From assembly GCA_964036315.1 (NCBI GenBank), contig OZ038511.1:1774626-1838625 (forward strand): a DNA stretch of 64,000 nt, written 5' to 3'. The DNA is from Acanthosepion esculentum. Its lineage: Eukaryota > Mollusca > Cephalopoda > Sepiida > Sepiidae. Positions 21,611 through 32,709 of this stretch are shown here, piece after piece. Position 1 is the stretch's first letter. The number at the start of each line of letters is the position of its first letter. Made by a program: the position numbers and the translations under genes. The notes under the pieces were generated by a model. That model was not told the origin of the DNA, made no database searches, and saw nothing but the letters and a program-made list of their open reading frames with translations.

Positions 21611-23200
21611 GTAAGTTATAATTTTCTTATTAAAAACAAATAGAATTATTCATTTGTCATTTTAAACTTAAAAATAATAAATGCATATAGCAAGCTAACA
21701 GATTTCTGAATCTTTTATGGGATGGAAGATTTTAAAACTTGTTTTCACTGTACATAATAAATGCAATAAAGGGAAACCTTTTAACTAGAAAAATATAAGG
21801 AAAAGTTAACAAAACTAAATGTAGCCAGTAAACAAATAATAGTCATGTTCCAGCCAATAGTTTTCCTCTCTTCCTTATCAAGAAAATATTTCTTCTTAAA
21901 TAGATAAGAAAAATAGGTTTGTAAATTTTGTACTAAAATAAAGTAAATTAAAAAAAAATTACTTTAACCATTGTAGACAATTTGTCAGTTATTTGAAGTA
22001 TATAAATAGAATTAAATCTACAGCTTGTGTATATCAATAATGAACATGTAATGTTTTTAAAAATCTATATTTTTTAAGCAATAACAATACATATAAATAA
22101 AATAAATAACCAAGACCTTATGTATCATTTTCAGAGACTGAATTTGAACATATTTTTTTCTGTTCATTATCTCTTTACAAATGCCTATGGAGGTAAGTTT
22201 ACAACAGGCTATAGTAAGGAAAATTAAAATTATTGATCTTTTTCATTAAGTGTATGGTTATATCAGATACTTCTATTTTAAAATGATGTCTTTACAAATC
22301 CAACTACATTGTATTTAAATTTACTCTTTAAGGAAGGGTAAAATTGATTTGATTTTTCTTGAGATTTTATTAATTTTTGTATAAAATTTAGAATCTCTCA
22401 TATCTACAGAAGCCTGGATAGATTTAAATCATTTTTCACATAAACAGCTAATGTGATGTCTTACATTTATTGTAACAGTTAAAAAGGGACTGGTTTATTC
22501 CCAGGCTTCGAGAAGTTGCTACTTAGCAAATGGTAGCAGTAGTAATAGGGTTAAAAAAATTATGAGAATAATTTTTAATGTTCTGTAAAAATATAAATAT
22601 AGACATTTATCACATATATACATACATGTGTTTAACTTTAATTTCTGAAAGTCTGCTAGCATGTGTCTTTACTGCTGGTCAAAGAGGCAACACAGTAATT
22701 ATCTTTTCCTTAGTACTCATTCTCTTTTAAAACACCATTTATCCATTTATCATTTCTTTGAGTTTGTTTCAGATTATCATTGTTTGTAAAGTGTTTTCCT
22801 GGTTTGTGTATTTCTTTGAAATGTATTTTGTTTATCCATTTCCCTTTCTGTGAGATATAATTGATGTTTCTAGTTTTCACTGTGTATTTCCTGAATAATA
22901 AGATAATAACAGTATGAAATGTGAACCTTTTTCCATTGAGACCAGCAGAGAAATCATTTATTAAAATGAGAGTATATATAAACTGAGTAATTTGTTTTTA
23001 AGTGAAAAGACTTCTTTCAGTCTCACTTTCTAATAAAATTAATCTTTACTGGATTTCTTACAACAATTAACTTATGAATGTTTCTACTATTGTACCTCTT
23101 CTTTATGGCATCACTTTTGTTGGCTTAACTGAAGTATAGACAGTCATATCCTTATTAATACTTGTTATATTCCATGCTAATAGGAATATATACTTGAAAA
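21611..23200. other. Intron DNA, nothing recognised
   Basis: First 1.6 kb of the 22.4-kb intron. No transposon relic or RNA gene was seen. Confidence 0.6.
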
Positions 23201-23204
23201 ACAA

Positions 23205-23425
23205 GGTGGATAAAATAAGTAATGGTTTATTGTAAAAAAAAAACAGTACAATGAGAATAAAGGTAACAGTTATGCACAAAGTCGTCGCAAGTCAATCCAG
23301 TAGTGAGTGCTACTATTGGAAGGTCGGTAGTTCTCACGCAAGTCAGAGTCATACTCAACAGATCCCAGATACTTATAGGTAAGTTACTACCTATAGTGTA
23401 GTCACTCATGGGGGTGATAGGTTAT
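23205..23425. repeat. GC-richer repeat-like island, unclassified
   Basis: GTCGTCGCAAGTCAATCCAG and GGTCGGTAGTTCTCACGCAA lie in an otherwise AT-rich intron. Clustered CpG words suggest an insertion, perhaps a solo LTR, but the borders are unclear. Confidence 0.3.
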
Positions 23426-23429
23426 TCCA

Positions 23430-23765
23430 TTAGATCAATATTTAAAAAAATGTATGCAATATCAACAATTTACATTGTTTGGACTGTTGTCCTCATATTG
23501 TCATATTCACAACATTTTGGCTGTTGTATGCTCTAGCCTTCTTTATTTGATTGGAATTTCAAACTGCACCCTTTATTTCATTCACTGGGGTAGATTGTTC
23601 TAGTTCCATGTGCCATGCCTCTTTCGGATGTCTCAGTTATCTTCCTTTAACTCAACTCTCCCAGTTTTTGTTCACCACTGCAGTAACCAGGTATTGAACT
23701 CACAACTCTTTGGGTCAAGTCACTTGATCCAGCCAACACTTTTATCCACTGGGTCATGTATTTCT
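23430..23765 (-). repeat. tRNA-derived SINE, minus strand
   Basis: On the minus strand the left end has a degenerate A box (TGACCCAGTGGATAAA, about 23756-23741) and a B box (GAGTTCAATACCTGG, about 23702-23688), giving a tRNA-like head of about 75 bp. The body continues with GAACAAAAACTGGGAGAGTT and ends near 23430. The body matches 31028-31235 over most of its length (GATAACTGAGACATCCG, ATTCCAATCA, AGAAGGC). The head resembles arginine- or lysine-type tRNA SINE heads. Confidence 0.75.
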
Positions 23766-23839
23766 GAGGACATCAGCATATGAATTTTTGGGACATATAA
23801 ACTTAATGTCTTAGTAAGCATTTTTTTTTTTACCTGAGC

Positions 23840-24860
23840 TCACATTGCAATTTTGTTGTTATTATTGCTTTTCGCTAGCACTCTGTATTTCTGGTTCCCA
23901 TATTGTATTTATTTCTATGCTTGGCTGGCTTAGGAGATTTTTGTGACCTAGCATATGTGCTGATTCTTTAAGTTTTTGGATCTTCCATTTATTTTCTTTG
24001 TCTATTATTTCAACCTCATCCCAGCAGAGGTGGTAATCTCTCTTTTCCCTCCATATGGGGTTAGCTACACCTGATTTTTCTATCCCCCCACCCATAGTAT
24101 GACTTTACAATGTTCTTACAATTTTACCTTAAGAGGGTGGACTGTTTCTTCTTTATATTTCTTACCACAGCTGCATGGCGTACAGACAGTCCTTAGTTAT
24201 GTTCTCATCTGCAAAGAGCTGAACTAGTTTTGAAGGCCATCCTTATGTTATATAGACCACAGATCTTTTGTATTTTCTCTGATAATCCCTTTACATAGAG
24301 TAGACGGATTGAATCTGTTTTGTGTGTGTTGTTATCCTCTTGTACCCTTGTATCCCAGTTTGTCGGAGCTGCTGCCATGTACCCAGGGTATTTGTTATGT
24401 TGTAAGGTACTGCTTATACTGACCATTTCTTGTTCATATGTCTCTGGGTTGCCACATGACTTTTGCTCAATGTTGTAAGCAGCAGATGATCCTTTTCCTT
24501 TTCGTATGGGTGGTGGGAGTTGAAGTTGAGGTATTGTCCAGTGAATGTTGGATTTCAGTATATAGATGTCTTGAAACCAAGATGTTAGTACATCCAGGAA
24601 GGCAAGTTTGTTGACATTTTCTCTCTCCATTGGGAATAGTATTGATGATTTTATTGAGTTCACATAGTCCAGTAGTAGCTGGACCTCTTCCTGGTGTGGC
24701 CAGAGTATAAATGTGTTATCTACATATCTCAGACATAGAGTTGGCTTTAGTAATGTGGATTCTAATGCCATTTCTTCAAAGTATTTCACGTATATGTTTG
24801 CTATTACTGGTGATAATGGTGAGCCCATTGCTAAGCCTTCATCCTGTTGATATGTCTACA
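23840..24860 (-). pseudogene. Penelope-like element: RT palm/thumb and GIY-YIG endonuclease remnant
   Basis: The minus strand gives YQQDEGLAMGSPLSPVIANI and then LRYVDNTFILWPHQEEVQLL, the diagnostic RT core of Penelope-like elements. The catalytic Y-V-D-D reads YVDN, with Asn at 24715-24717, so polymerase activity is lost. After LAFLDVL the frame shifts, and it returns at VKGLSEKIQKICGLYNIRMA (about 24285-24230). About 24175-24110 reads PCSCGKKYKEETVHPLKVKL, the GIY-YIG region where the family has Y-K-G-E-T; Gly is replaced by Glu and a stop follows. 24095-23862 gives DEVEIIDKENKWKIQKLKES and RPSIE-like residues ending in NTIWEP. The N-terminal part of the RT is missing, with a sharp junction at about 24.86 kb. 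Confidence 0.9.
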
Positions 24861-24899
24861 TACATTCTTTTTTCTTCACCCAAGGGAACAAATAAAGTG

Positions 24900-25560
24900 A
24901 AAGCATTCTTCATCTTATTTTGTCTTGTATAGTTTCCATTAAAACCTTAGACAGGTGCAGAAAGAAATAATTACAAGACAATGACTATGCTTTCACTTAC
25001 TGTTCAGAAAATTTACTTCTCATTTTCTTTGATCTGGTCTTATTTATGCTGACACTGTTGACTCTTGTCAATAGGTCATCCAACTGGAAATACTCATCAG
25101 GTTTCCTAATGCATTATTCAGTTTCTGCTTTTCTATTCTAAGAAATCAAATTAAAGTGTCTGACTGTATTATTTGATTACATTGCAGTTGATAAAATGCT
25201 TGAAAGAGAATGAATACTCTTGGCAGCTCTGCAGGGAAAATAGAAATGAAAAGAAAAGGGTAAAGAAAATGAAATGGGGATAAAGAAGCAAATTGATTGT
25301 ACAAAGAAAAATTGCCAGAGGCATAGAAAGGAAAGAAGAGGAAAAATATAAATATTAGGTAAAAGAAAAAAATGAAAAGAGACAAAAGAAAAATGTATTT
25401 TAGTAAGAGAGAGTTGCAGCACTGAAGAATAGGCAGGTATGAAAAAACATATATATCAAAAAAGCTTCCATATCCCAGTTGCTAATGAACAAAAAATATC
25501 AATGATAAAGACAGTAGCAGTAACAAGTAAACTGCAAAATATGATTTAAAATCCTTAGGC
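24900..25560. other. Intron DNA, nothing recognised
   Basis: Includes a purine-rich + strand run (25240-25400) that gives Phe/Leu-rich ORFs on the other strand. These look like composition artefacts. Confidence 0.6.
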
Positions 25561-25569
25561 AAATATCTC

Positions 25570-26490
25570 CAACTAAAATAGACAAATAAGAATGGTGAAG
25601 CTCAGGCTGTTTCTTGAAGGCATTTAAAATGGTTTGGTACATTGGTCTTCTACACAAGTTGAAAGGTTATGGTAATTGTAGATGAATTTTTGAAATGATT
25701 CAGTTTTATTGAATTGTGAAATGAAAGTTATCTTGAATAGCCACTCTTCTAGATCTCTTTGCATTAATATAGGCATCCCCTATGTCTCTATCCTTGAAAC
25801 TATATTGTTCCAAATTTTCATCAATGACCTTCCTGATGGGATAAGTTCTCAACTCAATTTCTATGCTGATGACAACCATTTATTCCTGTCTTACTATTAA
25901 GTCTTAGTGGTTTGTCAAATTGGCAGCTGATCTAAAAAATGATCCACATTATTTAGTTAACTAAGGCAAAGAATGGCTTGTTAATTTTAATGCCTTCAAA
26001 ACATAATTGTCCTCTGTTAATCATCTGAGAGAACCCCTTTCTACCTTCCATCAGCATGTCTAGTGCTAACCTCCAGGATAATAACATTGTGCTTTTTCAG
26101 GCTAACATTTTCCACTGACATAAAGTGGAAAGATTATATCCAATAGATCACTAGGTCTTCTGCTAGGAAGGTTGGTTCACTGTGTCATGCTAGACAATCT
26201 TTCTCGACAGAATCTCTTATACATATTTACAAGTCTATCATTTATCTATGCTTAGAATATTGCTGCTACATATGGTCCGGTGCTCTTACTATATATTTAG
26301 AGATCCTTGATACAAGCCAAAGAAAAATGTGAAATGTTAATAGTCCTGACATCTTGGCTTCAGTCAGTTACCTTCTGTCCTCTTAAATTTTGTTTTTGCT
26401 CCTTAATAAAGTTTTTCTTATATCTTTTCCCACTCAGAATCACTAGAATACAAAGGGTTACTATCACCTTGCTTAGGATGAAATGATTAA
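25570..26490 (+). pseudogene. Family A LINE, RT middle to 3' end
   Basis: It starts within the RT (NGEAQAV-like, then KAFKMVWY/LLHKLKGYG). ORF 25709-25900 carries the palm with FINDLPDGISSQLNFYADD, including the active-site Y-A-D-D. Later sections match the family's thumb and C-terminal part (YKSIIYLCLEYCCYIW-like at about 26220-26290). The 3' end around 26440-26490 has the shared tail (ACAAAGGGTTACTATC...TTAGGATGAAATGATTAAAA). Many shifts and stops. It is probably APE-type, related to Jockey/I/CR1-like LINEs. The endonuclease is absent from this copy. Confidence 0.75.
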
Positions 26491-26869
26491 AAAGAATACA
26501 ATGATCTTTTCAAATTTGATTCCTCACTTTTTCTCATTACTTGATATACAATATTTTATTGAGCTTTAGTTTTGAATACAAAGGAGAAATCAGCCACCCT
26601 CTAAAAATAAGACTTGAAAAATACCATAGTTCATGGTGAAACTAAGACATTTGCAACTGATTGAATATGCATGTAGCACAACAATTCATCTGCTACAAAG
26701 TTAAAATAATAGAAAAGGAATAAGATATGTGATTTAAAAATGGCACACTTGTTGTGCTTGAAATATTCAGTTAGCAAGACTGTTATAGACAAGAACACAA
26801 TATGGAAACAGCCTCTAATGAGAAAAGAACTTAGAGACTTAAAGCTTCAAAATTACATTGCCTGAGTGT

Positions 26870-27075
26870 CCTACAAGGACATAGCCTAGAGGCAATAAGT
26901 GTTTGCCTCATCTGGAGGAAGGTGATAATCATGAGGTTAGATATCCTAAGGCATTATACTGGATGTGACAAAAGAAAATGGGGAAATAAAGTATTTTATT
27001 CACCATTTTCTGAAAGTTACTGGACATGGCATACACATGAGAATACAGTGGCTGAAACAATTTAAAAACAATCAA
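26870..27075 (+). repeat. tRNA-like SINE relic
   Basis: AGCCTAGAGGCAATAAGTG, a small stem, then ATGAGGTTAGATATCC have the spacing of A and B boxes of a tRNA-derived promoter. The body ends near ACAGTGGCTGAAACA, weakly like the SINE at 31.0 kb. Subfamily is uncertain. Confidence 0.4.
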
Positions 27076-27079
27076 GATA

Positions 27080-28990
27080 AGAATGAAAGTTTGAAAGAAT
27101 CATTTTATAGTAAGTAATATTTCAAAGATTCAGAAAGATTTTCTGAAGCTGCTTTTGGGATTTTAGTTTGTTCAATGAATTTGTTTTTTGGTCTCTCTCT
27201 TTTCTTCATCAATGAGTGCTAAAAGGAAAAACTAAATAGAATAATATGCATAAACATGAATATAAAATAGTTGAAAGCAATAGAAACATTGTCGGTTCTT
27301 ACAGTGTACAAAAATATGACATTTAAACCTATTTAATATAACTGAATGCTAAATTCATTCTATAAATTAAAAAAATTTAATAATGTGAATGTGAAAGATT
27401 AAAGCCAGAATTTATGAATATGTCCAAGTAATTAAGAAAAGCAGAGTATATTACCAGAATCATATCACAGCAATTCAGTGGCTTTAGTAATTAACTTGTT
27501 AAATTGAGACGTTATGTCAAGAGTGAATACTGTCTTCAATACTTCCCTTTCCTTCACATTAGTTCAGTGGTCTATTATATCAAGGAACAAGGTTTCCTCA
27601 GAGATATAAGAGAATTCATTATCCACTACAATGCATATATATGGTTAAGCACGTTGTCAATAAAGATTTGCTTCATCCATGATCAGCCTTAACATGATTA
27701 AGATTACTACTAAAAGTAAATAAATACTTCAATCTTATTCCCAAACTGTTAAATTTAGTGTCCCATTCATGAATCAATTTCTGACCATCTAGTCAGCTGT
27801 AAGCATCACTAGTACAAATGATTTCAAGCCAAAATTACTTTTCCAGGCTTGAGAGATCATTTACTGCAACTTTACTAATTTTGAATCCTTTCAGAAGAAA
27901 GCTTCTCAAATGACAAAACAAAAATGTAAGTAGAATCTATGAAACATCATATTTGGATTGAGTTTTTTGGTTTAAATAGAAATATGCAAAAATACACCTA
28001 AGAAGGGAATAAATATTTGTGATTATAAAAACTGATGGTTGCAGTTACCAGATAAATAATATGTAAAATTTGCATTACTTTAGCTGTTGGCGTGTAATTT
28101 TTTACTAGACTTAGTGATCCCTGCTTTACATAATCACATCTTTTTATGATTGCTTTCAGAATCATATCAATTCAACTGGCTACAAAATAAAGTGGAAATG
28201 GTAGGCATACAGCAAGTTTAATTGATGTACATCACTGGGAAGATAAACATATTATAAAGAACAGTAGAAGATTGCACTTACTTTCATTTAGTGAAGTATA
28301 GAATCATAGTATAGAATCAGCAGTATAGAAATTTTGTAATGCAAAATTACAACTTTTCATTATCTCACTAATAAGCCCATCATGTTATGATTCTCTCTGA
28401 AAAGTTTGGGTACTCTGTAAAAATAATTCACTTTTTCTGGATATGTAACTTAATTTCTGGCTTTCTCTTACTTTATTATTAATTCCAAACAAAGTGACTT
28501 GAAGGCATTTGAGTCAAAAATAATTTGCAGTCATTATCATTTTTGCTCTAAGATAATTGTTCAGTTTATAATCAAGTAATAAAATCAAAAAAGAATTATA
28601 GGAATTATAGACAAGGCCATAGCTAGCTATAGATTAATTCAAATAAATCTCCAAATGTAAATGTATAAGGGTTAGTATTAAATAATTGAGTGTATTTAAC
28701 ATAAAATTTCATATAGTTTTCTTATTACAAGTGTTAAGCTTTGATAGTCTCATACTAGATATATTTTTTATCTATTCATGCACTTATAACTTCAAAAATA
28801 TAAGAATAACATTGATTTTCAAAATAAAATATAACAATTTTAAAATTTTATAAAAGGTTTTATAACCAATTAATATTTATCTAATATCAACATTAATAGA
28901 AGTAATATTAAATGATGATCTAATTGATACAAATTTTAATATATCAACAACATTGCCATAAAGTAATGCAAAAACAATAGGGAACTCAGC
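27080..28990. other. Intron DNA, nothing recognised
   Basis: AT-rich sequence with no supported ORF, RNA gene or transposon motif. Confidence 0.6.
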
Positions 28991-29067
28991 TGATGAGTAC
29001 TGATAGGACACTTGATAATATTGTGTTTCTATAGACTACAGATTATATATATATTCAAATAATAGGG

Positions 29068-29160
29068 AAGAACAGTCAGATTTATAATCCAGAGTTCTTT
29101 AGCAATTATTTTTTTTTTTTAAAATAGTTCTCGATACAAAGTAGAGCATAATATTATAAT
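29068..29160 (+). repeat. Dispersed microsatellite-linked repeat, copy 1
   Basis: GAACAGTCAGATTTATAATC, then AGAGTTCTT, then AGTTCTCGATACAAAGTAGA and GCATAATATT. The same word order is found at 60986-61085, and the second half again at 63050-63090 and in shorter form at 59890-59925. A TA run lies beside this copy. Confidence 0.65.
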
Positions 29161-29410
29161 TATTTTTTTAAAAATATGTCACTATTGCAACAGAGAAATT
29201 ATTAAGTAATTACATAGTAATTTGTGTGTCACGTTTGAGACATTTTTTTAAAAAAATAATTATATATACATATATAATTAAATAAGTGCAAATATCTATG
29301 GCATCTTTTTTATGATAACTAAAGACTAAATGCAGAGTAAATGAAAAAAATCTGGGTTTTTAAATAAAAGACTGCTAGAAACTTTTTGGGATACAATGTT
29401 AAGGTTGTGA

Positions 29411-29512
29411 AGTCCTTCATATTACTACTCAATGCTCCTCCTCCTAATTGGAGTCATTATATAGCTTGGCTATTCTGAATATGTTAATTAGTTAATTTAC
29501 ATATCACCACAC
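29411..29512 (-). repeat. LTR-like direct repeat (3' side of Gypsy relic on -)
   Basis: On the minus strand it begins TGTGGTGATATGTAAATTAA after a purine-rich ACAGGGAGA, which could be a polypurine tract. It matches 30860-30966 through TAATATGAAGGA with one internal length difference. The outer end is not defined, so the true LTR may be longer. Confidence 0.65.
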
Positions 29513-29514
29513 AT

Positions 29515-30460
29515 CTCCCTGTAATGAAGAAATTTGTGCCCCTTGTTTTTCTTGTGCTTCTTACAATCATTTCATTTTCAGGAAGTTTCTTTCTCTATCT
29601 TATTTTCCTTTTTAATCTTTTCATTGATAGCACCTATGCATATATTGTCTTGATAACAAACAAGATGTTTTTATATTGTTTCCTATGACTTATTCAATGG
29701 CCTTTTGAAAAATAGCACTTGTCATCTTTATCCCATAAGGTATTCTTTTTTAGCATAATAAACCTATCAGCAAATTTATTGCTGTTATTTCTTTGAAAAT
29801 TTCATCTATGTGTATCTGATGATATGCAGTTTGTAGATCTTAGTAAAAAAATCTTCATTCCTACTAAGGAATGTAAGGTCTTTTCCACATTTGGTATGGG
29901 ATGTGAATCTGAGCATACTTTATGATTCACCACATATGCATAAGTCTGTCTGATTTTCTCAGAACTACAATTGAGGACAGCCCTTTGCTTTCATCATAAT
30001 GAACTTGTTCCACTGACTTCCATAGTTTTGTAACTACTAATAGTAACAAGTGTACTGCTAGTTTCCATGTTAATATTTTCTTTTAACTTTAGGCTTGCTT
30101 TTTAATTTTTTAACATGCCTCTTTCTTCCATTTTCATTGCATTAATTAATTTTGTGTAATTCATGTTAAGTATATAATTTCCAATATGTCCAGGATTCTT
30201 TTTGCAATCTGCAACAATGATGGGTATTATTTTGAATTTGTTTTTCAATTCTACAGAACCTTCAGAATATCCCAATGTCTTTATAACTGACCCATCAAAT
30301 TGGTGTAGCTGCATATGGCTCTTATGCAGTTAGGGATTTTCCTATACACTCCAAAAGGTTTCTAGGGATCTACATTACCTCACTGCCAGTATCCATTTGC
30401 AACAGTACATCATTTATACGGGTTTTAATAAAACCTTTTTTTGTTGAAATTCCCATATTT
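29515..30460 (-). pseudogene. Ty3/Gypsy protease-RT relic (second family)
   Basis: On the minus strand 30314-30102 reads LHQFDGSVIKTLGYSEGSVE and KIIPIIVADCKKNPGHIGNY, the C-terminal half of a Gypsy-type protease domain. It is followed by INAMK and the K-A-R/x-V-x-x-x-x-L-R-x-x-V linker. Further down, 29830-29700 gives LQTAYHQIHIDEIFKEITAI and RIPYGIKMTSAIFQKAIE, typical RT blocks. At 29644-29655 the active-site tetrad reads YQDN where YQDD is expected. RNase H and integrase are gone: the RT runs straight into the right-hand LTR-like repeat. The tetrad and protease differ from the copy at 16.1-17.9 kb (YIDD), so this is a separate Gypsy family. Confidence 0.75.
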
Positions 30461-30859
30461 ATTTTGTCTTGTTTTTTTTTCTATTCTTTCCACTTTTTTC
30501 TTTTTAAAATCTGCACATTGCTTGAAAATGGTTCATTTTTTACACAATTTTTATACTCTTTTCCAAATGGAAGACATTTCTCTTTCTTCATGTCATGTTC
30601 ATATCCATAGAATCTGCATTTTGTTACAGTTTTATTCAACATGTAAGTATCAGCAACCTCTACACAATCCAGTTGGTTCTCTAACTTATTAAATTTTTTA
30701 TATTAGTTTCTGCTGTTGGATAAATTCAATGCAGGTAGACAAAGACCAATTTCCTAGCTGTAATTGTTCTATTATACAGTCTGTCAGTTAACCTCATCTG
30801 AATTAAATTCCCTTTAGTCATTTGGCTTTCTTTTCCAAGTTTTTCAAACTCACAATATC

Positions 30860-30966
30860 AATCCTTCATATTACTATTCATTGTTTGTGTGTATTTTTCC
30901 TCTTCCTAATCATTATATAGCCTGGGTGTTCCAGATATGTTAATTAGTTAATCTACATATCACTAC
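30860..30966 (-). repeat. LTR-like direct repeat (5' side of Gypsy relic on -)
   Basis: Matches 29411-29512: both contain, on the + strand, CCTTCATATTACTA, CATTATATAGC and ATATGTTAATTAGTTAAT. The minus-strand start is TGTAGTGATATG, against TGTGGTGATATG in the partner. Together they bracket the protease-RT relic. Confidence 0.65.
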
Positions 30967-31027
30967 AGTTTCATTTAAATGGAACTTTCAAAATATTGTT
31001 TGAGGATAAATTCACAGAGAGTTATGA

Positions 31028-31235
31028 ATTCAGTACCTGGCTACTGCAGTGGGGAACAAAAACTTAGATAGTTGAGTTAAAGGGAGATAACTGAGACATC
31101 CGGAAGTGGCATGACAGAAGAATGTGGTGGACAAAATAAATTCAAAATTCCAATCACATGAAGAAGGCCAAGGTGTACAACGGCTGAAATATCAAAGATT
31201 AGGACAACATCCGAAGAATGTAAATAATTACAGCC
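31028..31235 (+). repeat. tRNA-derived SINE body, plus strand
   Basis: It starts at a B-box-like GAATTCAGTACCTGG and continues with the same body as the minus-strand copy at 23430-23700 (GAACAAAAACTTAGATAGTT, GATAACTGAGACATCCG, AAGAAGGCCAAGGTGTACAA). The A-box half of the head is missing, so this copy is 5' truncated. Confidence 0.7.
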
Positions 31236-31239
31236 TTCT

Positions 31240-32100
31240 GTCAAATAATTCTCTTAAATTTAATATGTGTGATTGCTGATCACCTCAACTCTTTTTAAGC
31301 TAATGTTTTGGGAATGTATAGATTGTATACCAGTAAACACAGTTTATATTGGTTTGAAGACCGGGATAAAGTTCACATGGTTACTAGATCAATTCATTGT
31401 GGAAGATAAATGAGGTTTGCTCATTACAACAACGAATATGACAAAACCCAGAAACAAATGGTTAGAGAATGGGATGATAGCTCTATTGTATACCTTATGA
31501 AATATTACTCATGCTTTTAAGGGGAGTAAGTTATTGATAGAAAAGCTAGAGTCATAGTCATGCAGTTTATAATTTATTTCTCACAGGTGAAGTATATAAT
31601 ATAAAGTATAATTCATCTAAGAAATTAAATATTGGGAAATCTTGGTATAGAAGTATAAGGATCTGTTTATTTGTGTGGTTTTTGCATGTTAATAAAACAT
31701 TTCTCCATTAATTGTAATGTTTCAATGTGGATATTTTAAGAAAGTAGATTTTGAGCTTAAGAATCCTCTAGAAGGCATCAAGACTTAAAACCTAAGAAAT
31801 CTGAACAACTTTTGCAGTACAAACATAAAAATTGAAGAAAAAGAAGAAAATGAATCAACTTTATTATAATCTATAAAAACCTCAGTAAAATTTCATAAGT
31901 TAAGAAAATGGGTTCCATGTAAATTTACAAAATGAATATTGGTCAGCACTGAAATCTTTGTCTTTCTCTTTTTACTTGATACAAAAAAAATGGGGACAGA
32001 TTTGTGACTACCAATAAAGAATGGATGGTTGACAGTTGAGATATGATTTATAAGAAAGTACAAATAAATCAACATAAAAATCCTTATGCATTTTAATTGG
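31240..32100. other. Intron DNA, nothing recognised
   Basis: AT-rich sequence between the SINE and the next LINE fragment. No support for any ORF. Confidence 0.6.
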
Positions 32101-32104
32101 CAGT

Positions 32105-32705
32105 AATATTTTAGAGTTCTTTATTATACACATTTATAAGTATACCATTCATCTATGCATTGAATATTGCTACCACATCTGGTCTGGTGTTTCTGTTATA
32201 TATTTAGGGATTCTTGATAAAATCCAAAGAAGAATCTACAATGTTACTGGTCCTAAACCTGGCATCTTGGCTTCAGTCATTTTCCTTCTACCATAAAATA
32301 GCTTCCCTGTGTCTTTTTTTCATAAATATCTTTATGGTAATTGTTCTGATGAGCATTCCTCTTTGATACCTAGACTTTATGAATTTAAGTGCAGTACTAC
32401 ATTGGCAGCAAGGTTTTATCATTTTACACTTGAAATGGCTAGATATAACCATAAGTTCTGTGCTAACAGTATCAACCCTCACACTTCTCACTTGTAGAAA
32501 TCTCTTCTGGCTTCTTGCTTTTCAGTCAAGTTTAATCTTCAAAAGTTTAAATGCAATATCAAATGTTATCTTCTACCTTTTTAATTCCTGTACTTTTATT
32601 TTTTTATCTCCTTAATATTTTCTTTTTCACATATTTTCTTATATTCAGTAACCCCTTTGTATCTTAGTGGCTTTATTGCTTTGCTTGGGATGAAATATTA
32701 AAACA
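32105..32705 (+). pseudogene. Family A LINE, C-terminal and 3' UTR fragment
   Basis: Pieces read YKYTIHLCIEYCYHIWSG-like, then ILDKIQRRIYNVTGPKPGIL, then a run matching S-L-x-x-R-L-Y-E-F-K-C-S-T-T-L-A-A-R and the C-terminal L-Q-K-F-K-C-N. The 3' tail (CCCCTTTGTATCTTAGTGGC ... GGGATGAAATATTAAAAC, to about 32705) is the same as in the copies at 26.5 and 53.5 kb. The copy is strongly 5' truncated, as is usual for LINEs. Confidence 0.75.
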
Positions 32706-32709
32706 AAAA

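Noticed and set aside
25146..25422. Two overlapping Phe/Leu-rich minus-strand ORFs resembling membrane proteins
   Set aside because: They arise from a purine-rich run on the + strand. Both frames look equally hydrophobic, which points to composition and not coding.
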